This document shows positions 34,201-47,900 of a stretch of DNA of 64,000 nucleotides, in pieces (position 1 is the stretch's first letter; every line of letters begins with the position of its first letter). The position numbers and the translations under genes are program-made. The notes under the pieces are model-generated. The model had not been told where the DNA came from. It saw only the letters and a program-made list of their open reading frames with translations, and made no database searches. This stretch comes from Tubulanus polymorphus. Its lineage: Eukaryota; Nemertea; Palaeonemertea; Tubulaniformes; Tubulanidae. The stretch is taken from assembly GCF_964204645.1 (NCBI RefSeq), contig NC_134035.1:758001-822000 (forward strand), in the 5' to 3' direction.

Positions 34201-36770
34201 GTAGTTTTGCATTATATGAAGCAATCTGTTAATTATCGCCTTACAACCAGGAAGAACGAACGTGTATTCGTGGTCGAGATAGTCGTACGAATCCTATAAG
34301 AATCGATCGAAAATCTATCCAATATCACTTAGGGCGCTTCTGATATAGTTTTAATATTGTGACTGTTATAGCTACATGGGTATGGAAATAATTCATATGA
34401 AAATGCATCCATTATCCCTCAAAACGAGAATAGGGCGCTTGTGTTAGTTTTAAGACTGTTACGGGTCGTAAACTAGCGATAGATTTTTTTTCATCAATAT
34501 TATCTACGTCCATACCGTGACGTTCGTTTTTCCGCTCGGTTTCGAGTCCCTTAAATCGTAGTCTTCGACTAGAAACTGCAGACGAACCAAGTTGAAACCG
34601 TCCACTCCTCGATCCAACCAAAAACGAGCTATTTTCTAATGAAAACAAGCCGCGCGTTATTATTCATCGCAGAGTTTGAAGAAAAAAGTTTAATTAACTG
34701 GGCCGGGTTTATAGATCGTTATTACCTTTAACCCGGGGGTTAATTCAATTGATAATGAATTGAGTTAGCCCCCGGGTTAAAGGTAATACCATCAGTCTAT
34801 AAAACTGTGCCCTGAAGTTAACGCGGTAGACTCCGCTTAACTATTTCATCGTTGACGAGAATCATAAGAAATCGAAAGATTCGTCGCGAATGGGAATTTC
34901 GTAAAACTTACGTCCATTTCTTCTCGCACCATCATACTCCTAAAATTCAAATCGGGTTCTTCCGCGGAAAATTGGTGAAGATAACATTCCTTTCTTTGCG
35001 AGTCGTACGTCCACGCACTACCACCACGCACGCTTAACTAGAATCATACAGAAAACGATGATATCGAGAGCAGAAATAAACTGGAATTTGTCTCGGAAAG
35101 ATATATGAAATGATTTTCATACCCAGTTGTTCGGTTTATGAGTGCTGTTGTCGCAAGGCGCCCATACGTAGTAATTGCGGTACGGGTTTGTGGGGCTGTT
35201 CGACTTTCGACTTTCTTTAAACCACCGATGTTTATCACTGGTGTGGTTTATGACCCAATCCAGAACGAGTTTCATATCTGAAATGATTGTTTATGAGGGC
35301 TGCACCATTATTCCAATATATTAGTTTTCGTATATGAATACTACACTTCTGTAGTTTGATTTAATGGATCAATTTGAAACCGCCTTCCTAATTTGTGGCA
35401 CTTACTGTTCTTGTGTAATGCGGTCACTAGGGATTCGAAATCGGCTAGATTTCCGTACATCGGATCGATATCGGTGAAGTTACTGGTGCGAAAACCGAAT
35501 CGAGTTAAATTAGTGGCGATGGATTCGTTGCTGTCGGTGAATATCGGATACAATTTCACCGTACCGATTCCTAATGATTTCAAATAGTTCACTTTCATTT
35601 CGATTCCTAAAAATAAAACAGAAAAAAAACGTGTGCTACGAACGCTTTTATAGAAGAAAAGAATTTCGTTAAACTGTAAAATAAAGCTGACAAAAGTAGA
35701 ATTAGACCTACTCGATTCTCGACCTATATTTTGGAACCCCCCGAAGCGTTGCTTTTCTATGAGACACTTCAATGTTTAAGCTTAAAGTATTTTGTTCAAT
35801 TTTGTACATTTCTATCATCTGTTTTCCACAGTCTCTAATTCTTAGAGTTAGAATTATTGATTAAGAACTAATATTTTATCTTTTCGAGTTTAGGGAGTCG
35901 AAATACGTTGACCAGACTTGACCAGAGTTAAATTAGACTGGTTGCCGGTCTCTAATTTCAATAAGTAGTATTCTGACTGTGAATGAATAATGCAGAATTC
36001 TATATGTAACCAGTCTAGAAATATAACTTGACAACTTAGTAACCGTGGCTTAATTCATTTTTGATGTTCGCACCTTTCAAATCACCGTTACCATCTCCGT
36101 CACTGTCGTAGAAGCTGCGGGTGAAAATGTTATAAATCGGTTTTGTCTGCCACCAGGTGGCTGTGGGAGTAGGTTTACATCGAGGGAACACGACAATGAA
36201 CGCGACACTAGCGGCGATCAACACCAACCAAGTCAGAAAGAATATCACCAGAAGAACCTGTAATGCGATAGCCATGTTTGAAAACCGAGAAATTGAAAAT
36301 TCATGAAATACAATCTTGTTTACATTAGCATTCTAATGAAGCAAAAATGACTTCTTGATATCATTCTGGTAATGTAAAAGTCTTGAGTGTCAAAACTAAA
36401 CAAAACGCCAAGGTGAACATTTCAAACAATTTTTTAGATCATATTCTGACAATTTTAGATCCCTTTTTGAATATAACAAAAAAGGATCTAAAATGTGTTC
36501 GCCTTGGCGTTTTATTTACTTTTGACACTTCTTGCAATTTTAGATGATTTCTCATTGACTTACAGCTCGGAACCGACACCAGAATGGTGTTTGTGAAAAC
36601 CGGAGTAGATCCTCTTTTCCCATCCCGGCGTACGGTTTATCGGGTTTCAGATCCACTGCTACTGGTTCATTATCGTTCACGATATCGATGTCAATTTCTG
36701 CTGTATCTGACGCGTCTTTCACAGACGGCGTTTGAGGGTCAACGTCTTGCTGTTTATATTCATTCGCCAT
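31262..36770 (-). CDS. SLC3-type heavy chain of heteromeric amino-acid transporter (rBAT/4F2hc-like)
   Basis: Twelve exons, about 663 residues: 36770-36564, 36257-36074, 35606-35406, 35277-35123, 35037-34912, 34635-34516, 34293-34171, 33888-33675, 33483-33331, 32118-31990, 31883-31729 and 31487-31262. Phases agree throughout, with about 1 base uncertain in exon 7. The start is the ATG at 36770. A cytosolic tail (1-69) is followed by one membrane helix (about 70-93) and then PRC, whose Cys96 sits where 4F2hc and rBAT make the disulfide to the light chain. The extracellular alpha-amylase-like domain shows GDGNGDLKG, LVLDWVINHTSDKH, PNNWLSV, PDLNFR, FWLDRGVDGF and PMQWDN. At the amylase nucleophile position (GFxxD) this protein has Val308, so it should be catalytically dead, as expected of a transporter chaperone. 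It keeps domain B like rBAT. Its role is trafficking a LAT-type light chain to the plasma membrane. A probable 5' UTR exon ends at a donor near 37186. Confidence 0.9.
32266..32346. repeat. Foldback element in SLC3 intron
   Basis: Stems of about 30 bp ('aataatttcagc...' and '...gctgaaattatt') with three or four mismatches and a ~20 bp loop. It lies in the long intron between exons 9 and 10. Confidence 0.7.
32419..32765. repeat. Tandem duplication of ~161 bp in SLC3 intron
   Basis: Two full units start at about 32419 and 32581, marked by 'cttcttttgtcc' and 'ataccgacacttcgat'. A third unit begins at 32741 and fades after about 25 bp. Confidence 0.8.
32938..33100. repeat. Dispersed ~165 bp repeat, copy 1
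   Basis: Begins 'ttttttgacgccgtaaaacc' and contains the block 'cactacgtcatcaatattgg'. Relatives are at 51862-52030 and 61701-61865. The 'tacgtcat' is a CRE-like core on the opposite strand. No inverted ends are obvious. Confidence 0.75.
34721..34787. repeat. Strong hairpin in SLC3 intron
   Basis: Arms of about 30 bp, 'attacctttaacccggggg' and its complement 'cccccgggttaaaggtaat', around a short loop. It resembles a very short MITE and lies between exons 6 and 5. Confidence 0.8.
36385..36530. mobile_element. MITE-like inverted repeat in SLC3 intron 1
   Basis: The left end 'gagtgtcaaaactaaacaaa' and right end 'tttatttacttttgacactt' are complementary. The arms extend through 'acgccaaggtgaac' to about 40-50 bp, with inner complementary 'gatcc' blocks. 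Confidence 0.75.
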
Positions 36771-38944
36771 TTTGTCACTTTCAATTTTCCTGATAGTCAA
36801 AATTATAGCCACAATATGTTATATATCTTATCATTTTTGCCGATAAAATTAAAGATTATAACCGCGTGTTAAGCGTACACGGTGGGCCTCGCTTTATTCC
36901 GACGAATTGGGATCGACAAAATAGGCCCGAGGTAAGCGAAATTCAGAGCAGAGTTAAGAATAGGGAAATACGTTTTGAAGTCAGAAAAATGGTTTTCATT
37001 TTGTCCGAGTCGGTCGATCAAAAGTGCGAGATGGCCCATGTCCGCATAAGGCAAGGTTTACTGTAACACAACTGTTTTCCCTAGAGTTCATAATTATAGG
37101 CCTCATCTTACATATCTCTTTTAAAAACTTCTCGATATTAATTAGTACGAATTGCTTTCTAATGATTTGAATTAATAACTTACCGAAAATCGAATCGTTT
37201 TTCGTAAATACAACCACACGCCTTCCTGCGAGCTGTGTTCGATTAGAAAGTGAATAAACGAGCTAATTTATAACCTAGAAACGCGCTGTTTTATTTGCCG
37301 CGAATGGAACGAATACAATAGCCTTCTCTCTCTCTCGCTGTGAACACTACAATTTCCAAAACCAATAAAGCATTGCATGTACTTTGCATACATGAATGTG
37401 CTTATTGGGTTTCAAGAACTCGCAAGAAATTTGGGTCGAAAAGTCATAAACGATCTCTTAACGTCTTTTCAACGCGACAGGAATTCGTTGATTGGTATTC
37501 GCATGTTATAAAGCGTTGGTTTTCTAGAAAATCGAGATCTATTTTTGAAATATATGCTTTTAGAATGAGGTCCATTTTAGAATGAGGTCCCTTTCTTCGG
37601 AAACCAGACTGCACTGAATATTGGGACATGTATTTGGCCTTGTAGTTCATTCTTTCTATTCTTGGTAAGGAAATCAAGTTTTCAGTGTTTCATCGAATAA
37701 CTGGAATTAGGTTTAGGAAGTATACTGAATGTTATACGAAGAACCTGATTGGGAATTACTGGAAAGCACTCGTGAAAATTTCGTCAATCTTTGCTACTTC
37801 ATTTCTATGTAGTTTCATTTCAAGGAACATTTTACGAATAGTTATTTTGCTAAGGTCAAAGTTGACATTGATAGCAAAAGTTGCTACTTTATTTGCGACA
37901 AAAGACAAGTTCCTTTTCTGGAATGCAAACCACACGGCCTGTTTGGGAGTACAGTTCTTTAAAGAGAAATTACATATCGAAGGGATAAAGGAACAAAATC
38001 GAAGAAATAAAGAATTGCTTTTTTCTTTAATGGTCGTTTTGAAATGCAAGGGATCGGGGAATAGTAAAGGATGGCGACATGAGGAATCTTAGAGGGAAGA
38101 TAAAAGAAGAAAAGGTTTAATAATCGTGTTGAATCAAATTGAAATGATGGATGAAATTAAGAAAACTTACTTTTTGCAAAACATTTCACGAGTATTTCTT
38201 TTTGAAAACATGTCTAAGGCTCGATGGGTTAAGGGACATTCTGGCGAAATTCCGCGTCTAAACTACATATAGAAAGTAGAAATTCAAGTAAATCAGTATC
38301 AATATCACAGATTATTTTATTTCCCAGCAGACGGAACCCAACACCGGGGTTAATGAATAATACTATATACGAACGTAGAAAAATAGATTCTTTAATGTCA
38401 CACAGGTTTTGGCACTAAGTATACATTCTGATGAAACCCGACCAATTAGTTAGTATACAATATTAAACAAACTGTAGCCTCGACATTTCAGCAAATTCTG
38501 ATCACCCGGTTTGCACATAACGTAAAGACAAATAATAATACTTTGAAGTAAGAGTTTTCGCTACTAGTTCAGAAAAAGTTCCTACTTCAAATATATTTGT
38601 TAAACCTTAAAAGTACTATTTGTCTTTATTTTAACCGATTCGACACGAGGTTGACACGGGAACAACTCTCCGGTATATACTAGTTAGTTATTGCAACTTT
38701 TATTTTTTGAGTTATTGCAACCACGTAGCTTTAAGTAATTTGCCGACGGACTATTTTGCCACTCGGATCGCTGCACCTCGTCGACCCACTGACTGCTACT
38801 GACAGTGCGTCCGGGTCAACGTCCTCTCGGGAGGGAAGGAGGTTTCTTTTTCCATACAGTTCTGGAACTACCATCACCACACCTATGACCGACATTTTAT
38901 TCAGTCCTTTGTAAGTGCAGCACTCGAAAATCTAAACGCGTAAT
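36771..38944. other. Spacer between SLC3 heavy chain and NACHT-WD gene
   Basis: Includes the likely SLC3 5' UTR exon (about 37187-37280, donor at 37186), a CT microsatellite near 37326-37337, and the 3' UTR of the NACHT-WD gene with AATAAA on the minus strand at about 38893-38898. A 135-codon plus-strand frame at 37685-38092 overlaps an equally long minus-strand frame and lacks an ATG start; I judge it non-coding. Confidence 0.5.
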
Positions 38945-41900
38945 CTAAGCGTAGTCTTCATCTTCGCTTTCATCGGACGATTCTGGCGCCTCGTCGAACA
39001 TGTCCGGTCCGTCTACAGCGATCGGCAGCCGATGTTTCTTCGACAGCCGCAATGAGACGAGATTCGGCGAGTCGCGCAGCCCGAACACGAGCAACTGACC
39101 GTCGAAAGCCGTATCGAAACATTGTATTTTGATATCTGGAGTGAACACGGATAACAGCACGCCGCTATCTATATCCCATAACGATATATCCCCAGCGAAC
39201 ACGGCCGCCTGGCTGCCATCGTTCAACAAAACGATTTTACTCTCAGCATTGAATCGCATGTTTTTGTAGCCTTTAACTTTGCGTAAGGATCCGTTGACCA
39301 ACGGCTCCCAGACTCGCATTTCATTCTTATCCTTACCGAAAACGATTCTACGCCCGGTGCTATTAATCGTGATGGCGCTGACGTTCTTTTCGTTTTTCAG
39401 ACGTCTTTTCACTTCGCCCGTTTTACAATTCCACAAAGTGACGTAACTGACCTTCGATTCTTCGTCGTAGTTCGTGTGCACGAAATAGCCGCCGTCGTAG
39501 GTCAAGGCCGCCACGTACAGCGACATCATCGAGTTCTCGTTCTCAAGAGTTTGTGTATGTTTCTGCGTCTCGACGTCGAACACGCACAAATGATGAGCGA
39601 AAAACGAAGCTACGATGATCTTCTCGTCCCCGGACATCATGTACTGATCGATCGCGTTCTCTTTCTCTTTCTTCAGTTCGTCGACGATGCGTTTGTTGTC
39701 GTCGCGTTCGGCTTGTCGGCGCAGACGACGAGCGCTATCCGACTCTGATCGGCGGTCCCACGGCGTCATCTTGGCCGTCGTTCCCCGCTTGCGGTTCAGT
39801 ATGCGTTCGTTGTCGTCGTCGTTGTCGGCGATTCCCATCTCGATTCGGCGTCGTTCCAATTCGCGGAAATTCGGACGTATACGATAGAGTATGTGCCCGT
39901 TTTTCATACTCCACGCGATGAAATGACTGCGATTTTCCGACAAACCCAACAAACGATCGTCGGACAGCGCGGCGTACTCGTGCGCCGGTGAAGGGTAGAT
40001 GAAACAGTCTTTGATTTTACGCTCGTATTTTCTCGCCACCAAATCGTAAACGTATAAAGTTTGATAAACTTGTTGCTCGTCCTCGGTGACGGTGGATATC
40101 CCGCGGTCGGCAAGTATGATCGCTTTCGTATTTCTGAACAGTAACACGTCCTGTTCGGACATTACGACTCCTCTTTCTTTACGGATCTGGAATCCGGAGA
40201 AATGGTTACGACTCATATTCCACACGCACACATTTCCACTGCCGTACGACTGGGTGACTATATACTGCGGATGTTTGGCCATCACGTACATCTTCTTAAC
40301 GCCTGTTTTCGTCGGTGCCCTCACTCCGGACTGATTAACGGACGAACTCAGATTCCAGATTCTGAGCGCGTTTTCGTTCGGGGATCCGGTTAGCGTGTAT
40401 CGCAGATCGAGACAGGCGCACATCGTGCTGACGTTAGCGTGCGTGGCGAGGTGTTTGTGGTCCTCGGTTTCCAGGTTCCAAATCGCGATATCGGACGTGT
40501 TCGTCTCGTCGGATGCCGATACGCAGATAGCGTGCGATCCCGACTGGTTGACAACCAGCTCGTCTATGTAATCGGTCGCGCATCCTCTAATAGATCGCAC
40601 GTGTTTTCCATTCGTGACGTCAAACAATTCTAACTGATACAACAAACCGTTGTTCTGTTGGTAACGGCAGCCGAGCACGTAGTAGTCACGTGATAACGCA
40701 ACGGAGGTGATCGAAGCGCCCTTATTCGGCGGTTGCAGAACGCGCACTTGTTCCCCGTTAACGGCGTTGTAAACGAAAGCGGTTGTCGAACTGCGGAACG
40801 CGTACAGCACCAGTTCGCCGTTTGACGTCTGTCCGACCGTTATCGAGTTGTCCTTGTGACACACGCTTTCGTGATTAACCAGTTGCGTTTCGACGACTTT
40901 TCCGAAATCACCTTCCAATCGCCACGTACGCATTATGTTCGTACCGTCGAAGAAGGCCACCAGGTGGCTCTCGTCTTTAGCCGTAGTTATTGAAGCCGGG
41001 TCGATGTATTCGTCGATTGTTTTCTTGCATTCGCCCGATTTTAAATCCCAGATTCTGATACAAGACGTTTCGGAAGTTATAACCAGCGAGTTCTGTCGGG
41101 CGGATCTGATTGAAAGGACCTGTTTTCCCACTCCGTTTATGGTGTTTTTCACTTTGCCAGTTCGCATGTCCCATTGTTTCAACGTATCGTCCATCGAAGT
41201 TGTCAAAGCCTGTGAACCGCCGCACGTGCTCGCAACAGCCGTCAGGGTCTCTTTATGCCCGGATAGCAAATCGAACAATATTCCACCAGGGGGCGTCATA
41301 CACGTCATCGATGGGATAATACTTGGAACGGAAGCTCTGCGCGCGTCCCAGTACAGCTGATGCAGACACGGGTATTTCTTCGGATCTCCTGGAGCAGTCG
41401 GTTTGTCGTTCAGTATCAGATCGTTCATTCTAGACGTGATCTGCGTGGCCAACTGACGAGGATCTTTCGACAACGCATTCGTCGACAGGTACAAAGTATC
41501 GGATACTAATTTCAAGTCGATATCGTTGGGTTCGACGGCCAGCGCCATCTGGTAGTCTTCCATGATCGCTCGTAGACTCTGTCCGCAAACTTTCGCCAAG
41601 ATGAACTCGAAATTGCAAAGCGCTTCCTTTTTCATTTCGTTGAATAGTTGCGCCTTCAGCAGGTTACACGGTAACTCGCTCAGTTTTCTGTGGTTGAATA
41701 CGCGTTGAGTAACGCCCTCTAGCGACGCGTGTTCCCAATACAACGGCTGTTCGGATATAAACCTGTCGACCAACTTCTCCGAGGTTCCGATCGGTTTTCC
41801 GTCCTGCCACGTACCCATGAAGTACTCGGCGATCGCTTTGTGATACGAAGGCGCTTTATCTTTGCTTTTCAAATAGCGATCTTCGGCCGCTTCTTGGAAC

Positions 41901-44900
41901 TGGCTTTGGAACCAGCGTAACGGTTTGCAACCGTCCGCGCTTCGCTCCACCAGATAATCGCTCAGATCTTCTTTCAATCGCGTCCACGATAACATCGGGC
42001 ATCGCCGTATTCGCGGTTTCAATTGGTTAGTAATATCATCCATTACGGCGTCGTCTAACGATAACAAATCTAGCATTTCGTTTTCGGTAATGCCATTACG
42101 AGCTGCCGTAATGTAGCCCAATGCTCGGCGCACGAGAGGTTCGCCGTGGGTCACTTCCATCCGAGCGAATAACATCGTAATCGCTTTCTTGATTTCGGGT
42201 TGAAGTTTGATCTTTTCTTCCGCCGTGAACGAGCACCATTTCAACGATTCGTCGAAGGAAACTTTCAACTGAAGCGGATACGGGCACTGTTTGAAGGCGT
42301 CTAAAATGACGTCGTATTGCTGATAGGTCAACGTGCGATTCGCTTTCTTCAACCAGTGATCCAACATGACGACGGCGTCGGCTTCACTCATCGGAGGCAC
42401 GTCGATAAAACTGTCCGGATTGTCGGCGAATGCTTTCTTCAGCGCCGGGAACGACTCGTAACGCGTGTCCGGTAACGTTGATAGGACGATGTGTACGTGT
42501 TCAGGCAGTTCTTTAGGTAACCAAGCCAAATGTCTGGCGTCATTCTCATCTACAAAAAACAAATATAATTCATGTGTTTAGAACTCGGTCTCAGTGAAGT
42601 TACTATATTGTAGATTGATCGTAAGACACTGTCTGCTTGCTACTTGATATCTGCGGATATCTTCTAGATATTTGGACGCTGTTCAACAGTTACAGTTAAG
42701 GTTTGACATTGAATTATTATTCCCTATAATCCTATGCATTATTGTGGCTGTTATTACCTGATAGTTGGTTCAGCGAGTCGATGTATATTATCAGCGGTTC
42801 TTCTGCGGTAGCTGACTTCAATCTTTCCGAGAAATCATTCATTAAACCTTTATAATCCTAGAAATTACAGATATGAATATTTCAGGTAAAATATGTCGGG
42901 ATACGGTCCTGCGATCATTGTTGTAATGAATTCTGTTTCTGGTCTCTCGTCTAACATCAGAAAATATTCCCAATCGACATTAAAACAATTTTTGTTTCTT
43001 CTGTTTTTGTAGGTTACCTGTGGAATAGTGGACGCGTTCGTTCCGTACATATAACAGATCTGTTTACTGATGTTGTAAAGCAGTTCCCGGATGTTCGTCG
43101 ATGATGACGTCACGCCGATGAAGCGTACGATCGTGGCTCTTCCGGTCCTTGATGAGAAAAAAATAAATCGAAACAATTATGAAAGATGTGCTTCACGGAG
43201 TTGACAAAATGGAAAAAGAATTAACAATTTAGAACACTTCAGTTGAAGCAACAGTCCGTGTTAAATGTTTATAAGTAATCATTGCAGAAATACGAAGTTT
43301 TACAGTTCAGATGAGAAATTACGACGTTCACAGAAGGAAGGAATGTATTGAAGGTAAATCACTTACTTTTTGAACCATTTATTCGTTTCTTTCGCCGCCT
43401 TGGCTAAAAGCGACGTTTTACCGCTGCCTGATTTACCGTGTATGATTAAAGGCATGCGATACGTCGAACGCAGATACTGCTTGATGATGTTCAGTAGTTC
43501 TTTACGACCCTGGAAGTGTCTCGCTCTAGAATGAAATCGAAATAGCGATCATTGCAACCGTGATTTCGCCACATGTGGGAAGCAAGATGAGATCCCCGTG
43601 AACACTGAAAGAAGTCTTTCTGTTAACTATTGATAAAATACTATCTTGAGCTAGTGTATTTTATTCAACGTTTCGACTATATTCAACTCCAGGAATACGG
43701 TACTCCTGGAGATGACTTTTAGGATATAGCAGAAATGTTGATTAAACTACTAGCTCAAGGAAACAATAACTTTCTGTTTTGCATTGTACCAAGCTTCCCG
43801 AATATAGTGTTATTTCTAATCTTTCTCACGCATTCCCATACATACCTTTCATGTACGAATTTCACGTGTTCAGCGACCTCTTCAAACAGTACGACATTGT
43901 CGTTGCGACGCTGTTTATCCTCTTGTATTACCAAATTCAACCGAGCCGTCATCACTTCGAGAAAATCCGTGCACATTTTATCCAGGTACAACGCGTGAGG
44001 TCTTAAATTTGGGTCGATGCCTTTTGGCGTCCATTGGATTTCGTAGTCGCGCATATTACGAAAAGGAACCTAAAGAAGTAATGGCTGCATGAGCGCGTGT
44101 GCGATAAAATTCTCCAGAAAGATAAAGTTGTTATGTTATCAAGTTAGAGTTAACTGAGTTAAATCGGTTCATTTCAATGTTTGAACTCTTAAGAGTCAAA
44201 TTATCTCTGAACGGTAGAAATGGACTTATCAAGCAATCACATTGCCACACGTTATAGCACGTTATGTTTCACCTTTGCTTTGATTTTAGCCCACATATCC
44301 CCCATTCGCTCGACCATCGCGCTATCCAACCTTCCGCTGTTCGTGTCGATATCGATGTAGTCTCTGGCAAGCGAATCTTGGAAGCTGCCTTGCAGATCGG
44401 GTATCGTTCGTCTGATGACGTAACAGTTGTCGTCTGGGGTATCGGCCAGGAACAGACCGTTCTCCAGCTCAACGTCAATAACTGCAATATATAAAATAAG
44501 TTTTGCTTGAGTTCTGTTTTCATTTATTTTGATGCGAAGAGGTCCTACAGCGAATTGTACGCAAATGAAACACCCTTAAAAGATGGAGTTTGTCTTTGTG
44601 ATTTACCTGTCTTGAAGTATTTTTTCATGGCTGACTCGTCTTTAAGCGTCTCTTGGGAAAATCTTTGCAGCATGCCCAACAGCTGTTTCTGAGTGGCCAT
44701 CCACGCGTTCTTGCCTAATGCCTTTTTACTTTCGTCGTTGCGGGCGAAATCTTTAATTTGGTTGCTGCAAGATAAATGTAACTTGTTTCATTCAAGTCGT
44801 AGACTGACAAGGATTCGAACCTGATGGCGCTGGGACTCTAACGGTCTGAACGTATCGTACAAAAAGGTAATTGGAACATGGCTTACCTGATCTTCTGTAA

Positions 44901-47900
44901 TCTATAAACGGCTGGAACCACATTCTCGTCCAGTTTATACCAAGTTGTTAACAAATTGTCGTCTAATTCTTTCGACAGTGTACCAGACACCCCTTTCATA
45001 CCGTTTAACGCCAATTTGATGATCGTACCGGCTTGTTTCATCGCGCCAAACTTTCGCTTTAACTTCGCACCAGCCGGTGATCTGACGTAGAATTAACGAA
45101 ATATTTCATCAAAGTTCATTCTCCTACCGAAAACCTTTTCCGTATAATTCAAAACATTCTTCCAAATGTCCAAAATATGTTTGTGTTTGTGTCAGGGGCC
45201 CAGTGTTCATAAAGACTTATTAGACCTATGATTAGCATAAAATTAGAACCATATCTGTTGTTCCTAAGGTCCAAAGAAAATCAATCAGATCAAACCCAAG
45301 ACCACAAATTTCGCGAAAATATGATGAAATCAAAAACTTACAATGATCTTTTTTCAGTTGACGGTAATTTCAATTTGCTGACGACCTTTTCTAGCGGAGG
45401 AGGAGGAGGAGGAGGAGTATCGTCTGCCGCTTTCTGATTGCCGTCTTCCAACTCGGCGCTGGTTATCTCTTTCCGTTTCTCTTCCAACATGGCCGCCGCT
45501 TTCTCTGTTATCCGCATCGTCTCTGCGGCTGCCGCTTTCCTCACCGCGGCCAAGATGGCATCGAACTCTTCGGCCGGTATCGTGGTCGGCACCATTTCGG
45601 GTCCGAACTTCTGCCCAAGGAAATTCTTAACACAAAAGAGAGCGATTTATATTATTTCTTTTACATTTTAACCTTCATCAAACATATTTCAAACATTTGT
45701 ATGGCAAAGATTGAGTTAGTTTTCCGACTGTTTGGAATCTTCCATAGTCACAGGAAAATACGTTATATTTTGCGAACGGGATATTTTACCAGAAATGAAA
45801 CAGTTCGCGCGCCGTCCATGCATTTATCCAGAATTTTCTGACTACATTCTAAGACGGTGTGGTCGTCGTTAATCCAGTCACGATTAGCCCAGTGCAAGTC
45901 GAGTACGTGGAACTCGTAGCCGCGTTGGATACAATACGACTTGAGAGCTGGGTAAACTTTCTGTAGAAGATAACCGCGTTCCACGTCAGAATCTGTACGA
46001 AAATACAAGGTTTTTATTACGCAATAAACGGGTAAATTACATAGTTGTAGCGAAGTCGTGTTCACCCACCCTCTCTCGGCAGGGATTTGAACCTGATGGC
46101 ATCGAGACTTGCCACGGTACCAAAACCCTGCCGCACTAAACCGGGTGCCAGGTGTCATTATTAGCCAATCAGATATTCCGTTTTATTTTAGTCCAGGCTT
46201 TTTGAATTCATAGTTTTATTTGCCTCAGCAATTACAGGCAATCTGATCGGTGCCGCAAGTTTCCTGAAGATGACTATTAGGCGTTAGTAATGAAATGTCA
46301 AATCAATAAATTATTAGATTAAAGGACACTTTTTGGACTTCATCCTTCTCGTTGTATTAGTATGGGATTTTCTAACTCCGCATTTGAGCATTTACTTGAT
46401 ATCGCTTGTTTGCAGCGGCGCTCGTACGACATAGAAAAGAGAAATTAGTTTTCTTGTTTTGCCTATAGCAGAGTCATTACCTGTAAAAGCTGAACTGACG
46501 TACATTCTCAATACGCGTGCATCTGCCGGACACTTGACGTTCAAACTACCGGACAGAATTCTAGCCACGCTATCGTCGTACGACAGACGATTACTTTCAC
46601 GAGTCGCCGGTCTGTAGACCATCGGTGTCGGTACGGGACTAACCGGCAGCTCTTTGAAATTCGTCAAGTCGACGTTGTTATTTTCCATCGCTTGTTCTAT
46701 CTCAACGTCCACGTCGTCGTCGTCTCTGGACGAATGACGCTTTTTCAGACCGTCCGGTGTTTCGGCCATCGATACCTGTCGCCGACCGAGGCTCGGTCGC
46801 GATGTGCTCTTCTTCATGGCGCTTTTCAGGTTAATATCGGTTTGTGTCGGTTGTCTGTCGTCTGCCGGATTACGGTCGACTCGTTCACCTCTATCGTTAT
46901 AAGTGCTCATCAGATCGTGTTCATGCGCATACTGTAAGAATATACGGCATTGAGAAATGTGTTAGAAAATAACAACTAATACATCATCATAGATCCATCA
47001 GTCATCAGCTAACCGCCAGCAGTTATCAGTCAACAGCCAAGGCGAACTTCGGATTTTGTAGTTGGTCAAGTCGGAGGACCTAATAACAGTTGGTTGGAGC
47101 TAATAACCGAACGCACTACAGTTCGGTCGCAACGTATTTCACAGTGTCGGCCATCTTGGACAGGAACTATAGCGACCGTGCTCAATCCCGTGGTCGACTA
47201 TTTCCGGACTAAAGTTCCGACTAATTGGCATTAGGTTTATCTAGGTTTCCCAGATTTCATTTAGTTCGCAAAAATCAAGGAAGATCACCCCCGTCCCCTC
47301 TAGTCAGACTTACCGATAATCTTGTCGCGTTTTGTAGCTCACGAGTATCTGATGAATGTGCGTCGATCGACCCGGTGCTGCTACTTTCATCTTCCTCTTC
47401 AGCGATCAAAGCGTGCATTCGTTTCTCTATTCTACGGTTCAGTCGTTTCTAAAAGAAACATCAAAAATATAGATACCCCAACCAACCGACGGTTTGAAGT
47501 TTGGGGTACCCCCGAGAATGTCACCACCAGGATCCGAACCCATGAACTCTGAATTGACGAGACCACAGCTTGAACCACTTGACCACTGCGTAACTCAATG
47601 GTTAACTTCGATTTTCCATCCACTTATATCGGAATATTTTTAGTTAGTATGGTGGATTCTTAATGCGGCTGTAGGTCGGCCTTGCGACCGCTTGCTCCTC
47701 TCGACATAACGCCAGCGCCTTAGAGTTCTTATGTATTTCGTGTTAAAGCAACTTCACAGTCTTTTCAATATGTTATACAAACCCTTAAATGTGTAATGAT
47801 TCGTTGTTCCATCATACCGCTCAGATTACGCGATGGCGACTCGAACGTGTCCGGATATTGAAACTGAAATAAAAAAATTACGAAGCAATTTAGATAAATC

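Noticed and set aside
37685-38092. 135-codon plus-strand frame between SLC3 and NACHT-WD genes
   Set aside because: Starts without ATG, overlaps a ~97-codon minus-strand frame, and its Lys/Phe/Ile-rich composition fits AT-rich non-coding DNA.
39476-42287. Plus-strand and alternative-frame ORFs inside the NACHT-WD last exon
   Set aside because: Shadows of the 1201-codon minus-strand frame, whose WD40 content is clear.
46062-46150. Functional tRNA genes
   Set aside because: Here and at 23490, 44800, 47500, 48645 and 58680 the B boxes are good but the acceptor stem is not. SINE heads or decayed tRNAs are the better call.
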